From: Salinarimonas sp052380005
Lineage (GTDB): Bacteria; Pseudomonadota; Alphaproteobacteria; Rhizobiales; Beijerinckiaceae
Assembly (NCBI GenBank): GCA_052380005.1
Contig: JBQTCJ010000003.1
Direction: 5' to 3' (one strand)
DNA: 64,000 nt
The translations under genes and the position numbers were made by a program. This document shows, piece after piece, positions 35,072 to 44,140 of the stretch. Numbering within the stretch: the first letter of the stretch is position 1; every line of letters starts with the position of its first letter. The notes under the pieces were generated by a model that saw nothing but the letters and a program-made list of their open reading frames with translations, ran no database searches and had not been told where the DNA came from.

Positions 35072-36226
35072 CTAGGCAGGCTGGACCCCGTGGCGCGCGA
35101 CGAGCGCCCGCAGGTGCGCGAGCGCCGCCTCGCCCTGAAGGGCGCTGGCACGCAGGCGCGCCGCGATCTCCTCGTGCAGCGCCATCGGCTCGGGTGCGGA
35201 CGTGATCAGCGCCACGCCGAGGCTCACGTTGGGCTGCTCGCCGAGCCGGAACGGCGAGATGGCCAGCACCGAGCGGTCGGCCTGGCGGAAGATCTGGAAG
35301 GTCGTCGCCGGGGTCGGCTCGAGCACGATTCCGATCTCGACGTTGGCCGGCGGGTCGGCGACCAGGGCGGCGATGTGCTCGACCTCCCGCCGGGCCTCGC
35401 GACGGCGGCGCAGGATCGTCGCCTCGTCGAGGTCGTAGCGTCCCACCGCCCCGTGCGCGAGGAAGCGCTCGATGTCGGAGGACGAGATCAGGCTGACGAT
35501 GGCGGGCTTGGCCGCGCGGAACCACGACTTGCGCTCGCGCAGGACGGTGAGCAGCGTCTCCAGCGCCGCGCCGTCCTTGTCGCCTGCTCTCGGCCCCTCG
35601 CGCAGCACCTCGGCGAGCATGGCGTCGTAGGCGTCCGACGTCAGCAGGTAGGAGACCGGCCCGAACAGGCCGACCACCTCGTGGGAGGCCTCCTCGAGCT
35701 GGCGCATGCGCTCGAAGAAGGCCACGGCGGTGGGCACGTATTCGATGCCGGCCCCGAGCAGGCTCGCGAGCGAGGTGTCGAGCACGTCGGCGATGCCCGC
35801 CAGCGTCTCGATCTTGGGGATCTGGCCCTGCTCCGCCCGGTAGAGCGCCGCGCGCGAGATGCCGATGCGCGCCGCGACGTCCTCGGGGGTGAGCCCGCGG
35901 CCCATGCGGAAGGCGCGCAGGCGCGCGCCGACGTCCGAGAGGCGGATGCGCTGGCTCGGCTCGGTTTCAGGCGCGGGACCGGGCGCCGGATCGGGAGTGA
36001 CGGCGCGCGGGTCGGGGCGGGCATCGGTGCTCGGAATCGGGGCGTCTCCATCTCTCGTTTCGGCGCGATCCTGGCGGCAGCCGGGCGCGGGGGCAAGCCG
36101 CGGGTGAGCCGTGCCCCGAACGACGAGCCGCGGCCCATCCGGCGGCTTTTCCGAATTGCGGGCGGGGCGCCGAGCGCGTACGTCCCGTCTCCCGCGCCGA
36201 GCGTGGGAGACAGTGGAGGGACGCAT
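35072..36226 (-). CDS. XRE-family regulator with C-terminal sensor-like domain
   Basis: The helix-turn-helix near residues 98-155 reads LRAFRMGRGLTPEDVAARIG and ISRAALYRAEQGQIPKIETL. A C-terminal region of about 220 residues has no recognised domain but includes DLDEATILRRRREARREVEH. It is the first gene before dctP and the likely regulator of the TRAP-pyr array. The start is unclear. The only ATG in frame before the helix-turn-helix is at 36226, which overlaps the divergent pyrC start codon and gives an unconvincing Arg/Pro-rich leader of about 95 residues. A non-canonical start near 36000 or a frameshift is possible. Confidence 0.8.
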   Translation of the reverse strand: MRPSTVSHARRGRRDVRARRPARNSEKPPDGPRLVVRGTAHPRLAPAPGCRQDRAETRDGDAPIPSTDARPDPRAVTPDPAPGPAPETEPSQRIRLSDVGARLRAFRMGRGLTPEDVAARIGISRAALYRAEQGQIPKIETLAGIADVLDTSLASLLGAGIEYVPTAVAFFERMRQLEEASHEVVGLFGPVSYLLTSDAYDAMLAEVLREGPRAGDKDGAALETLLTVLRERKSWFRAAKPAIVSLISSSDIERFLAHGAVGRYDLDEATILRRRREARREVEHIAALVADPPANVEIGIVLEPTPATTFQIFRQADRSVLAISPFRLGEQPNVSLGVALITSAPEPMALHEEIAARLRASALQGEAALAHLRALVARHGVQPA

Positions 36227-37268
36227 GCGCACGATCACCATCCGCCAGCCGGCCGACATGCACGTCCATTTCCGCGACGGCGCCATGCTGCGTACCGTCG
36301 TGCCCTATACGGCGCGCGCCGTCCACGCCGCGATCGTGATGCCCAACCTCTCGCCGCCGGTGACGAGCGCGGCCATGGCCGCGGCCTACCGTGAGCGTAT
36401 CCGCGCCGCCGTCCCCGAGGGTTGCGACTTCACCCCCCTGATGACCTGCTACCTCACCGACGACACCGACCCGTCGGACCTGGTGCGCGGCCACGCCGAG
36501 GGCGTGTTCACCGCGGCCAAGCTCTACCCGGCGAACGCCACCACCAACTCCGCCCACGGCGTCAGCGACATCCGCAAGCTCGACCGCGTGCTCGCGGCGA
36601 TGGAGGAGGCGGGCATCCCGCTGCTCACCCACGGCGAGGTGGTGGGGCCGCACGTCGACATGTTCGACCGCGAGCACCGCTTCCTCGACGACGTGCTCGC
36701 GCCGACGCTCGCGCGCTTCCCGCGGCTGCGCGTCGTCATGGAGCACGTGACGACCCGCGAGGCGGTGGCCTTCGTGCGCGCCCATCCCGAACGCATGGGC
36801 GCGACCATCACGCCCCAGCACCTGATCTACAACCGCAACGCCCTCTTCGCGGGCGGCTTGCGCCCGCACATGTTCTGCCTCCCGATCCTCAAGCGCGAGG
36901 AGCATCGCCTCGCCCTGCGTCAGGCGGCGACGAGCGGCGAGCGGCAGTTCTTCCTGGGCACCGACACCGCGCCGCACCTGCGCCACGACAAGGAGAGCGC
37001 CTGCGGCTGCGCCGGCGTGTTCTCGGCGCCCGTGGCCATCGAGGCCTATCTCGGCGTCTTCGCCGAGGAGGACGCGCTCGACCGCTTCGAGGCCTTCGCC
37101 TCGCTCAACGGCCCCGCCTTCTACGGCCGCGCGCCCTGCGAGCGGCGCGTCACCTACGTCGAGCGCGCCCGCCCGGTGATGCGCGCCCTCGAGGTGCCCG
37201 AGCACGGCGAGCTCGTGCCGCTGTTCTCGGAGGGCGAGACGCGCTGGTCGCTCGACGAGGCGGCGTGA
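36225..37268 (+). CDS. pyrC: Dihydroorotase, class II
   Basis: Interconverts N-carbamoyl-L-aspartate and dihydroorotate (EC 3.5.2.3). The 347-residue protein is of the E. coli type. Zinc ligands are His13 and His15 in DMHVHFRDG, the bridging carboxylated Lys99 in FTAAKLYPANATTNS, His in LLTHGEV and MEHVTT, and the catalytic Asp in LGTDTAPHLRHDKE. GGAGGG lies upstream of ATG 36225. It faces the regulator/TRAP/pyrKD array. It serves biosynthesis, and could equally hydrolyse dihydroorotate made by PyrDK. Confidence 0.96.
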   Translation: MRTITIRQPADMHVHFRDGAMLRTVVPYTARAVHAAIVMPNLSPPVTSAAMAAAYRERIRAAVPEGCDFTPLMTCYLTDDTDPSDLVRGHAEGVFTAAKLYPANATTNSAHGVSDIRKLDRVLAAMEEAGIPLLTHGEVVGPHVDMFDREHRFLDDVLAPTLARFPRLRVVMEHVTTREAVAFVRAHPERMGATITPQHLIYNRNALFAGGLRPHMFCLPILKREEHRLALRQAATSGERQFFLGTDTAPHLRHDKESACGCAGVFSAPVAIEAYLGVFAEEDALDRFEAFASLNGPAFYGRAPCERRVTYVERARPVMRALEVPEHGELVPLFSEGETRWSLDEAA

Positions 37269-37272
37269 CGCC

Positions 37273-39540
37273 TCACCGCACGAGCCGGCAATAGACCTGC
37301 GGCAGGCGGTCCGGCAGGGCCTCGACGCGGGGCAGGTGGGCGACGTTGGCGCGGCCGAACACGGTGGCGAGGGCGGCCTCGTCGCGCGGCGCAACCGCCA
37401 CGCAGAAGGCGTCGACGCCGAGTGCGGCGGCCTCCTGCACCGCCTTGCGGGCGTCCTCGACCAGGTGGCGCGGGTCGGGGCAGTCGACGTCGGACGGCTC
37501 GCCGTCGGTGACGAGCAGGACGAGGCGGCGGTGGGCGCGTAAGCCGGCGAGCGCGCGCGTCGCCATGCGCAGCGCCGCGCCCATGCGCGTGGAATAGCCG
37601 GGGCGCAGGCCGGCGAGCCGGCTCTTCGCGGGGGCCTCGAAAGGCTCGTGGAAGTCCTTGACGCGCGTGTAGTGCACGTTCTCCCGCCCGTTCGAGGCGA
37701 AGGCGTGCACGGCGAACGGATCGCCGAGCGCATCGAGCACCCGCGCGAGCACGGCGGTGGCGTCGCGCACCACGGAGAAGACGGAGGTCGTCGTGCCGCC
37801 GATCGTGTCCTTGGTCGATTCCGAGACGTCGAGCAGCAGGACGAGGGCGATGTCGCGCTCGGCGATGCGCACGGTCTCGAACACCCGCGGGTCGGGCGCG
37901 AGGCCGAGCCGCTGGTCGAGCACCGCGCCGATGGCGGCGTCGAGGTCGAGCCGCTCGCCCTCCGCCTGCCGGCGCAGCCGCTTCGGCCGGCCGACCCGCG
38001 CCTGCCGCACGAGCGCCTCGGTCCGCAGGAGCGTCGCGGGCCGCGCCTCGATCCAGCGATCGACGAGATGCGCGGGGGCGGTGCGCGGGCGCTCGTCGAG
38101 GACGCTCACCCAGTCCGGCCGCAGGCGCGCGGCGTGGTAGTCCCACTCCGGCAGCCGCAGGACGGGCCGGCTTTCCTCGCCGGCGTCGCGCGGGCGGGCC
38201 GGTGCGGGAGGCGCGTCGGCGCCGCGCTCGCGGCGCTCGCGATCGGGGGGCGTCGGCGGCGTCTCGGTGGTCTCGATGCGCACGCCCTGCGCCGCGATCT
38301 CCGGCGCGTCGGCGGGGGGCGGTGCGTCGGGCTCGAAGAGCCACAGGCCGGAATTGTCGTCGCGGTAGACCGGCTGGGGCACGTAGGCCTTGGCGTCGAA
38401 GCGCACCCGCATCTGCCCCAGATCGTTGCCGAGCAGCCCCGCCAGCCGGCGGAGCGCTGCGGGATCGGGGTCCGCGAGCGCCGCCTCGAAGAGCGTGCGG
38501 CCCTTCGCGACCCAGGGTCCGTCGTCGCGGTAATCCGGATCGACGAGCGCGCGCGAGAGGCGTGCGAGCTGGCTCTCGGCGGTCTGCGCGCCCTCGGCGC
38601 GGGCGTCGTGGAAAGGCAGCCACAGCCGCGCGAGGCCCGGCAGCGCCGCCATCGCGAGCCGCTCCACCCGCGCGTCCTCCATCAGCGAGACGATGGCGAT
38701 CTGGACGGGCTTGAGCGTGCCGGGGTCGAGACGCCCGCGCCCGTAGGTGAGGTGCGCGCCGACATGGGCGAGCGCCGCGCGCTCGAGCCGCTCGGCGGCC
38801 GAACCGCGATAGCCGCGGAAGCTCTCCGGCAGGAGGACGAGACGTCCGTCGAAGCGCGTGCGCCGCGCCGCCCGTGGGTCGCCTTCGACGCTCGCGGGTC
38901 GCACGAGCGGGTGGATGTCGAAGAGCGCGGCGACGAAGCGCGAGAGGCCCGGCGCGCGTTCGGCGAGCGGCCGCTCGCCGGCCTCCGCCTCGAGCGCGGC
39001 GCGCCCCTCCCGTGAGGCGAGATCGACGAAGGCGAGGAGCCGCCGCCCATCGCCGCCCGCGTGCGCGACGCCGGTCTCGACGAAAGCGTCGTAGGCCTCC
39101 GCATCGAGCCGGGCGAGGAGGAGCGGGCTCGTGCGCACGAGCGGCTCGACGGCGGCGGGTGCGCGCTTGGCGAGCCGTTCGAGCGTCCCGAGGACGCGGG
39201 CGACGTCCCCCGGCGCCGCCAGGCGGGGGAGGAGCCGGGGGATCTCCCCGAGCGCGGCCACCGCCGCTCGTCGGCCGGCGCGGTCGAGGAGGCCGGGCAC
39301 GTGCGCGGCGAGCGCGACCGCCGCATCTGCGCGGCCCGCGTCGAGGCAGGCCTGCGCGGCGTCGACGAGGCTCGTGGCGACGAGGGAGGACCCGCCGGTG
39401 CGCGCGACGAGCGTCGCCAGCCCCCCGCGCCAGGCGGCTTCGGCGTCGGCGCCCGCTTGCGCGCGCAGGCGCGTCGCCAGCGTCTCCACCCGCGACCGCG
39501 GATCCGCCGCCGCCTCGTCCTGGCCGGATGCTAAAGGCAC
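37273..39540 (-). CDS. CbbO/NorD-like von Willebrand factor A protein
   Basis: 755-residue protein with a C-terminal VWA domain. The MIDAS motif is LLLDVSESTKD near residue 575, with later TDGEPSDVDCPD. The N-terminal part is helical and Ala/Arg-rich, as in CbbO and NorD. These proteins work with a CbbQ/NorQ AAA+ ATPase to remodel or metallate a target enzyme. Start is GTG at 39540, overlapping the CbbQ-like stop by ten bases. There is no Rubisco or NO reductase gene here; the nearest enzyme is amidase AmiE, the likely partner by context. It is convergent with pyrC. Confidence 0.85.
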   Translation of the reverse strand: MPLASGQDEAAADPRSRVETLATRLRAQAGADAEAAWRGGLATLVARTGGSSLVATSLVDAAQACLDAGRADAAVALAAHVPGLLDRAGRRAAVAALGEIPRLLPRLAAPGDVARVLGTLERLAKRAPAAVEPLVRTSPLLLARLDAEAYDAFVETGVAHAGGDGRRLLAFVDLASREGRAALEAEAGERPLAERAPGLSRFVAALFDIHPLVRPASVEGDPRAARRTRFDGRLVLLPESFRGYRGSAAERLERAALAHVGAHLTYGRGRLDPGTLKPVQIAIVSLMEDARVERLAMAALPGLARLWLPFHDARAEGAQTAESQLARLSRALVDPDYRDDGPWVAKGRTLFEAALADPDPAALRRLAGLLGNDLGQMRVRFDAKAYVPQPVYRDDNSGLWLFEPDAPPPADAPEIAAQGVRIETTETPPTPPDRERRERGADAPPAPARPRDAGEESRPVLRLPEWDYHAARLRPDWVSVLDERPRTAPAHLVDRWIEARPATLLRTEALVRQARVGRPKRLRRQAEGERLDLDAAIGAVLDQRLGLAPDPRVFETVRIAERDIALVLLLDVSESTKDTIGGTTTSVFSVVRDATAVLARVLDALGDPFAVHAFASNGRENVHYTRVKDFHEPFEAPAKSRLAGLRPGYSTRMGAALRMATRALAGLRAHRRLVLLVTDGEPSDVDCPDPRHLVEDARKAVQEAAALGVDAFCVAVAPRDEAALATVFGRANVAHLPRVEALPDRLPQVYCRLVR

Positions 39541-40328
39541 GCGTCGATCGCCTCGGCGAGGGTGCGGCGCAGGTCCGGCTCGTCGGTGAGCGGCAGCGTG
39601 ATCGCGATCTGCGCCGCCACCGCGGCCGCGACGCCGCGCCCCATCAGGCGCCCGGCCTGGATCAGCATGCGCGTCGACGCGCCCTCGTCCAGGCCGTGGC
39701 CCTTGAGGTTGCGGCTGCGCTGGGCGACGCGCACGAGGAGTTCGGCGGCGTCGAGCTCGATGCCGGCCTCCCGGGCGACGATCCCCGCCTCGCGCCGCGC
39801 GTCGGGATAGCCGAAATCGAGGGCGACGAAGCGCTGCTTGGTCGATTCCTTCAGGTCCTTGAGCACGCTCTGGTAGCCCGGATTGTAGGAGATCACGAGC
39901 TGGAAGTCGGGGTGGGCGCGCACGAGCTCGTTCTTCTTCTCGAGCGGCAGCACGCGGCGATCGTCCGTGAGCGGATGGATCACCACGGTCGTGTCCTGGC
40001 GCGCCTCGACGATCTCGTCGAGATAGCAGATCGCGCCGTGGCGCACGGCGAGCGTCAGCGGGCCGTCGTGCCAGCGGGTGCCCTCCGCGTCGAGGAGGAA
40101 GCGTCCGACGAGGTCGGAGGCGGTCATGTCCTCGTGGCAGGCCACCGTGACGAGCGGGCGCCCGAGGCGCCAAGCCATGTGCTCGACGAAGCGCGTCTTG
40201 CCGCAGCCGGTCGGGCCCTTGATCATCACCGGCTGGCGCAGCGCGTGGGCGGCGGCGAACAGGTCGATCTCGTCGCCCTGCGGCGCGTAGTACGGCTCGG
40301 CGTCGATGCGGTAGTCGGAGAGGGGCAT
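39531..40328 (-). CDS. CbbQ/NorQ-like MoxR-group AAA+ ATPase
   Basis: 265-residue ATPase. Walker A is GPTGCGKTRFVEH near residue 41, Walker B is ICYLDEIVEA near residue 102, and sensor-1 region is VISYNPGYQS. The length matches CbbQ. ATG 40328 has AGGGA upstream. It lies between amiE and the VWA gene. In the Pseudomonas ami operon an ATPase gene, amiB, also follows amiE, so this pair may be the functional counterpart (inference from position). Confidence 0.88.
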   Translation of the reverse strand: MPLSDYRIDAEPYYAPQGDEIDLFAAAHALRQPVMIKGPTGCGKTRFVEHMAWRLGRPLVTVACHEDMTASDLVGRFLLDAEGTRWHDGPLTLAVRHGAICYLDEIVEARQDTTVVIHPLTDDRRVLPLEKKNELVRAHPDFQLVISYNPGYQSVLKDLKESTKQRFVALDFGYPDARREAGIVAREAGIELDAAELLVRVAQRSRNLKGHGLDEGASTRMLIQAGRLMGRGVAAAVAAQIAITLPLTDEPDLRRTLAEAIDACL

Positions 40329-40450
40329 CGCGTTTTCCCTGGTCGGGACGGCGGGCGGACGCCCGCGAAAGGGGGTGCGGGCCGTCCCGGGTGCGGCCGG
40401 GCCGGCCCGCGCGAGCGCTCGTGCTCGGGGTTCAGAGCATCGGCGGATGC

Positions 40451-41488
40451 TCAGCGGTGGGCGGAGCGCTCGTTGGGGATGCCCTCGATCGGGCATTCGT
40501 CGGTGCCGGCGGTGGAGCGGGTGAGGGCCTCGACCATCTCGCGGGTCCCCTCCGGATCGGAGATCCACTTCTGGTAGAAGTCGTAGGGGCAGGCGGCCAC
40601 GCCCTTGTCGCTCTCGCCGGAGTTGATCATGCCGGTGTATCCGCGGTGCACGAGCTTGTAGAGGTGGTTCTGCGACTGCATGTTGCGCCGTGCGTCACGG
40701 ATCAGCGACTTCGAGAGGGCGGCGTACTGGATTCCGTAATCCTCCTCGCCGCACTCGCCGAGCGTGCGGCCGTCGAAGCCGATGAGCGCCGAGTGGCCGA
40801 AGTAGGAGTACACCCCGTCGAAGCCGGCGGCGTTGGCGACCGCCACGTAGACGTTGTTGGCGAAGGCCATCGCCTTCGACATGATCACCTGCTGCTCCTT
40901 GGCCGGGTACATGTAACCCTGGCAACGCACGATCAGCTCGGCGCCCTTCATGGCGCAGTCGCGCCAGATCTCCGGGTAGTTGCCGTCGTCGCAGATGATG
41001 AGGCTGACCTTGAGGCCCTTCGGCCCCTCGGAGACGTAGGTGCAGTTGCCGGGATACCAGCCCTCGATCGGGACCCAGGGCATGATCTTGCGGTACTTCT
41101 GCACGATCTCGCCCTGGTCGTTCATCAGGATGAGGGTGTTGTAGGGCGCCTTGTTGGGGTGCTCCTCGTGCTGCTCGCCGGTGAGCGAGAACACGCCCCA
41201 GACCTTGGCCTTGCGGCACGCTTCGGCGAAGATCGCCGTCTCCTCGCCCGGGCAGGCGGAGGCGGTCTCGTACATCTCCTTCTGGTCGTACATGATGCCG
41301 TGGGTCGAGTACTCGGGGAAGATCACGAGATCCATCCCCGGCAGGCCGACCTTCATGCCCTCGATCATCTTGGCGATCTTGCGGGCGTTCTCGAGCACCT
41401 CCTCGCGGGTGTGCAGGCGCGGCATCTTGTAGTTGACGACCGCGACGCCGACGGTGTCGTTGCTGCTGGAAATATCGCCGTGAAGCAT
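40451..41488 (-). CDS. amiE: Aliphatic amidase
   Basis: Nitrilase-superfamily amidase (EC 3.5.1.4) that hydrolyses acetamide, propionamide and similar short amides to acid and ammonia. The 345-residue protein begins MLHGDISSSNDTVGVAVVNY, almost identical in pattern to Pseudomonas AmiE. The catalytic triad is Glu59 (FPEYS), Lys134 (KYRKI) and Cys166 (IICDDGNYPE), at the same numbers as in P. aeruginosa. GGAGG lies upstream. It is last in the transport operon, 57 bases after urtE. Formamidase AmiF is excluded by the N-terminal pattern. Confidence 0.97.
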   Translation of the reverse strand: MLHGDISSSNDTVGVAVVNYKMPRLHTREEVLENARKIAKMIEGMKVGLPGMDLVIFPEYSTHGIMYDQKEMYETASACPGEETAIFAEACRKAKVWGVFSLTGEQHEEHPNKAPYNTLILMNDQGEIVQKYRKIMPWVPIEGWYPGNCTYVSEGPKGLKVSLIICDDGNYPEIWRDCAMKGAELIVRCQGYMYPAKEQQVIMSKAMAFANNVYVAVANAAGFDGVYSYFGHSALIGFDGRTLGECGEEDYGIQYAALSKSLIRDARRNMQSQNHLYKLVHRGYTGMINSGESDKGVAACPYDFYQKWISDPEGTREMVEALTRSTAGTDECPIEGIPNERSAHR

Positions 41489-41545
41489 GGGTCTTTCCTC
41501 CGTTTGGGAACGTGCGTTGTCCGGCGCGGCCCGCGGCCGCGGCGG

Positions 41546-42244
41546 TCAGACCGCCATGTGCCGGTGCACCAGGTCGTCCGTCAGGTCGGCGACGGCCCCG
41601 GCGGCGACGACGTGCCCCTTCTCCAGGATGGCGAAGGAGGAGGAGGCGCGCCGGGCGAAGGCGATGTCCTGCTCCACGAGCACGATCGTGATGCCGAGCT
41701 TGCGATTGAGGGAGACGATGGCCTCCTCGATCTGCGCGACGATGTTGGGCTGGATGCCCTCGGCCGGCTCGTCGAGCAGGATGATGCGCGGGTCGGTGAG
41801 CAGCGCGCGCCCGATGGCGAGCTGCTGCTGCTGGCCGCCCGAGAGATTGCCCCCGGCGCGGCCGCGGAAGTCCTTGAGAACCGGGAACATGTCGTAGACG
41901 AGCGCCTGCAGCTCGGCGCCGCGCCCGCTGGTTCGGGCGAAGCCGCCGAGCGCGAGGTTCTCCTCCACCGTGAAGCGGGGCAGGATTCCGCGCCCCTGTG
42001 GCACGTAGCCGATGCCGGCGCGGGCGCGCTCGTGGGTCTTGAGCCCGGCGAGCTCGCGCCCGTCGAGGCGGATCGCGCCGACGGTGCGGTCGAGCAGGCC
42101 GAGTATGGCGCGCATCAGCGTGGTCTTGCCCACGCCGTTGCGGCCGAGCACCGAGAGGAAGCCGCCGCCCGCGACCGAGAGCGAGACCCCGTGCAGGGCC
42201 TGGGCGTTTCCGTAGAAGCCGTCGAGGCGGTCGATCTCAAGCAC
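41546..42244 (-). CDS. urtE: Urea/short-chain amide ABC transporter ATPase (UrtE/LivF type)
   Basis: 232-residue ATPase of a branched-chain-amino-acid-type importer. Walker A is GRNGVGKTT, signature LSGGQQQQLAIGRA, Walker B RIILLDEPAEGIQPNIV. The GIQPNIV extension is characteristic of UrtE. Start is GTG at 42244, overlapping the urtD stop by eight bases; the ATG at 42289 lies within urtD and would add an unconserved leader. Confidence 0.92.
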   Translation of the reverse strand: MLEIDRLDGFYGNAQALHGVSLSVAGGGFLSVLGRNGVGKTTLMRAILGLLDRTVGAIRLDGRELAGLKTHERARAGIGYVPQGRGILPRFTVEENLALGGFARTSGRGAELQALVYDMFPVLKDFRGRAGGNLSGGQQQQLAIGRALLTDPRIILLDEPAEGIQPNIVAQIEEAIVSLNRKLGITIVLVEQDIAFARRASSSFAILEKGHVVAAGAVADLTDDLVHRHMAV

Positions 42245-42989
42245 CGGCGATCCCCATCGTTCCGAGGTAGACCTCGCGGACCCGCGCATCGGCGGAGATG
42301 TCCGCCACCGAGCCTTCCGCGAGCAGCGCGCCCTGGTGCATCACGGAGATCACGTCCCCGATCTCGCGCACGAAGCCCATGTCGTGCTCCACGACGACGA
42401 TCGTGTGCTTGCCCTTGAGGCGCCGGCATATGTCGGCGGTCTTCGCCGTCTCCTGGTGGGTCATGCCCGCGGTCGGCTCGTCGAGCAGGATCAGCTCGCT
42501 GTCCTGCGCGAGCAGGAGCGCGATCTCGAGCCATTGGGTCTGCCCGTGGGAGAGGTTGGCCGCGGGCTCGTCGAGCGCGTCGGCGAGGCCGACGAACTCG
42601 GCGAGCGCCTCGAGCCCGTCCCCGGCGGGCGTGCGCGCCCGGCGCAGGAGCGTCGCCAGCACGCCGGTCTCCCGGCACATCGCGACCTCCAGGTTGTCGC
42701 GCACCGTGAGCTGGCGGAAGACGCTCGGCACCTGGAACTTGCGGCCCACCCCGGCGCGGGCGATCTCGTGCTCCTCGAGCCGGGAGAGCTCGCGCCCGTC
42801 CAGCGTGATCGAGCCGGAATCGGCCCGGGTCTTGCCGCAGATCAGGTCGAGCGCGGTCGTCTTGCCGGCGCCGTTGGGCCCGATGAGGCAGCGCAGCTCC
42901 CCCTTGCCGACCGAGAGCCGCAGGCCGTTGACCGCCTTGAAGCCGTTGAAGCTGACGCAGACGTCCGTCAGCGCGAGATGCGGGGTCAT
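42237..42989 (-). CDS. urtD: Urea/short-chain amide ABC transporter ATPase (UrtD/LivG type)
   Basis: 250-residue ATPase. Walker A is GPNGAGKTT, the signature is NLSHGQTQWLEIALLLAQ with the SHGQ variant typical of UrtD, and Walker B is ELILLDEPTAGMTHQET. ATG 42989 overlaps the urtC stop (ATGA). Pairs with UrtE as the nucleotide-binding heterodimer. Confidence 0.93.
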   Translation of the reverse strand: MTPHLALTDVCVSFNGFKAVNGLRLSVGKGELRCLIGPNGAGKTTALDLICGKTRADSGSITLDGRELSRLEEHEIARAGVGRKFQVPSVFRQLTVRDNLEVAMCRETGVLATLLRRARTPAGDGLEALAEFVGLADALDEPAANLSHGQTQWLEIALLLAQDSELILLDEPTAGMTHQETAKTADICRRLKGKHTIVVVEHDMGFVREIGDVISVMHQGALLAEGSVADISADARVREVYLGTMGIAGA

Positions 42990-44137
42990 GAGCGCTCTCC
43001 CGTTCCGGGTGCGGCCACCGGCGCGATCGGCTCCGCCGGCCGGGCGCGGGGGGCGGCGAGGCGCGCGCGGCCCATCTCGACGAGGCCCGCGAGCCCCTTG
43101 GGCAGGAAGAGCACGACGGCGACGAAGACGACGCCCATCACCAGCGTCCAGGTCTCGAGGAAGGCCTCGCTCTCCGACAGCGCGCCCTGCATCGCCGCGA
43201 TCACGATGGCGCCGAGCATGGCGCCCACGAGGCTCTGCCGGCCTCCGACGGCGCACCAGATGACGATGGAGAGCGAGAGCGGCACGCCGAGGAAGGTCGG
43301 CGAGGCGAACTCCATCACCACCGTGTAGAGCATGCCCGCCAGCCCCGCGACGGCCGCGGAGACCGCCATCGCCATGACCTTGAAGGAGGCGACGTCGTAG
43401 CCGAAGAACCGCACCCGCCGCTCGTCGTCGCGGATCGCCTGCAGGATCAGCCCGGCCTTGGACCGCGTCACCGCGAGGCAGGCGAAGAGCGACAGCGTCA
43501 GGCAGCCGGCGACGAGGTAGTAGGTGGACTTCGAGTAGGCGTCGAAGGTGATGCCGAAGAGGCTCAGCTGCGCGAGGTCGGTGATGCCGTTGAAGCCGCC
43601 GGTAAAGGCCTGCATGTCGACGACGAGCAGGTTCGCCACGACGAGGCTCGCCAGCGTTATGATCGCGACGAACACGCCCGTGACGCGCCCGCGGAACATG
43701 AACCAGCCGAGCACCGCGGCGACGAGGGCGGGGGCGATGAGCCCCGCCGCGATGGCGAAGGCGGTGGAGTGGAAGGGCACCCACAGCCAGGGCAGGGTCT
43801 CGACGTTGTTCCAGACCATGAAGTCCGGCAGGCCGTCCGAGCCCGTGTGCGTGGGCACCGTCCGCAGCTTCAGCGTCATCGCCATGCAGTAGGAGCCGAT
43901 GCCGAAGCTCAGCGCGTGGCCCAGGTTGAGGATGCCGGCGTAGCCCCAGGCGAGGGCGAGCGACATCGCCACCATGCCGAGCACGAGGTATCTGGCGTAG
44001 CGGTTGAGCAGGAAGTCGTTGTCGACGACGAGGGGGACGAGGAAGATCACGACGCAGATCGCGGCGTAGGCGGCGATCTGGAGGCGGCCGTCGCGGAGGT
44101 GGGGCGTGGCGTGGCGGGAGGTGTCGCGCTTCGTCAT
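42986..44137 (-). CDS. urtC: Urea/short-chain amide ABC transporter permease (UrtC/LivM type)
   Basis: 383-residue inner-membrane permease with about ten hydrophobic segments. LivM-type features are LAWGYAGILNLGHALSFGIG near residue 62, FNGITDLAQLSLFG near 190, and QAIRDDERRVRFFGYDV in the cytoplasmic loop. ATG 44137 lies three bases after the urtB stop, so translation is coupled. A Pro/Ala-rich tail ends the protein. Confidence 0.93.
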   Translation of the reverse strand: MTKRDTSRHATPHLRDGRLQIAAYAAICVVIFLVPLVVDNDFLLNRYARYLVLGMVAMSLALAWGYAGILNLGHALSFGIGSYCMAMTLKLRTVPTHTGSDGLPDFMVWNNVETLPWLWVPFHSTAFAIAAGLIAPALVAAVLGWFMFRGRVTGVFVAIITLASLVVANLLVVDMQAFTGGFNGITDLAQLSLFGITFDAYSKSTYYLVAGCLTLSLFACLAVTRSKAGLILQAIRDDERRVRFFGYDVASFKVMAMAVSAAVAGLAGMLYTVVMEFASPTFLGVPLSLSIVIWCAVGGRQSLVGAMLGAIVIAAMQGALSESEAFLETWTLVMGVVFVAVVLFLPKGLAGLVEMGRARLAAPRARPAEPIAPVAAPGTGERS

Positions 44138-44140
44138 GGC

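Noticed and set aside
37273..40568. Rubisco activase locus
   Set aside because: CbbQ/CbbO-like genes are present, but no cbbL, cbbS, cbbX or carboxysome gene is in the window; the pair is tied to amiE.
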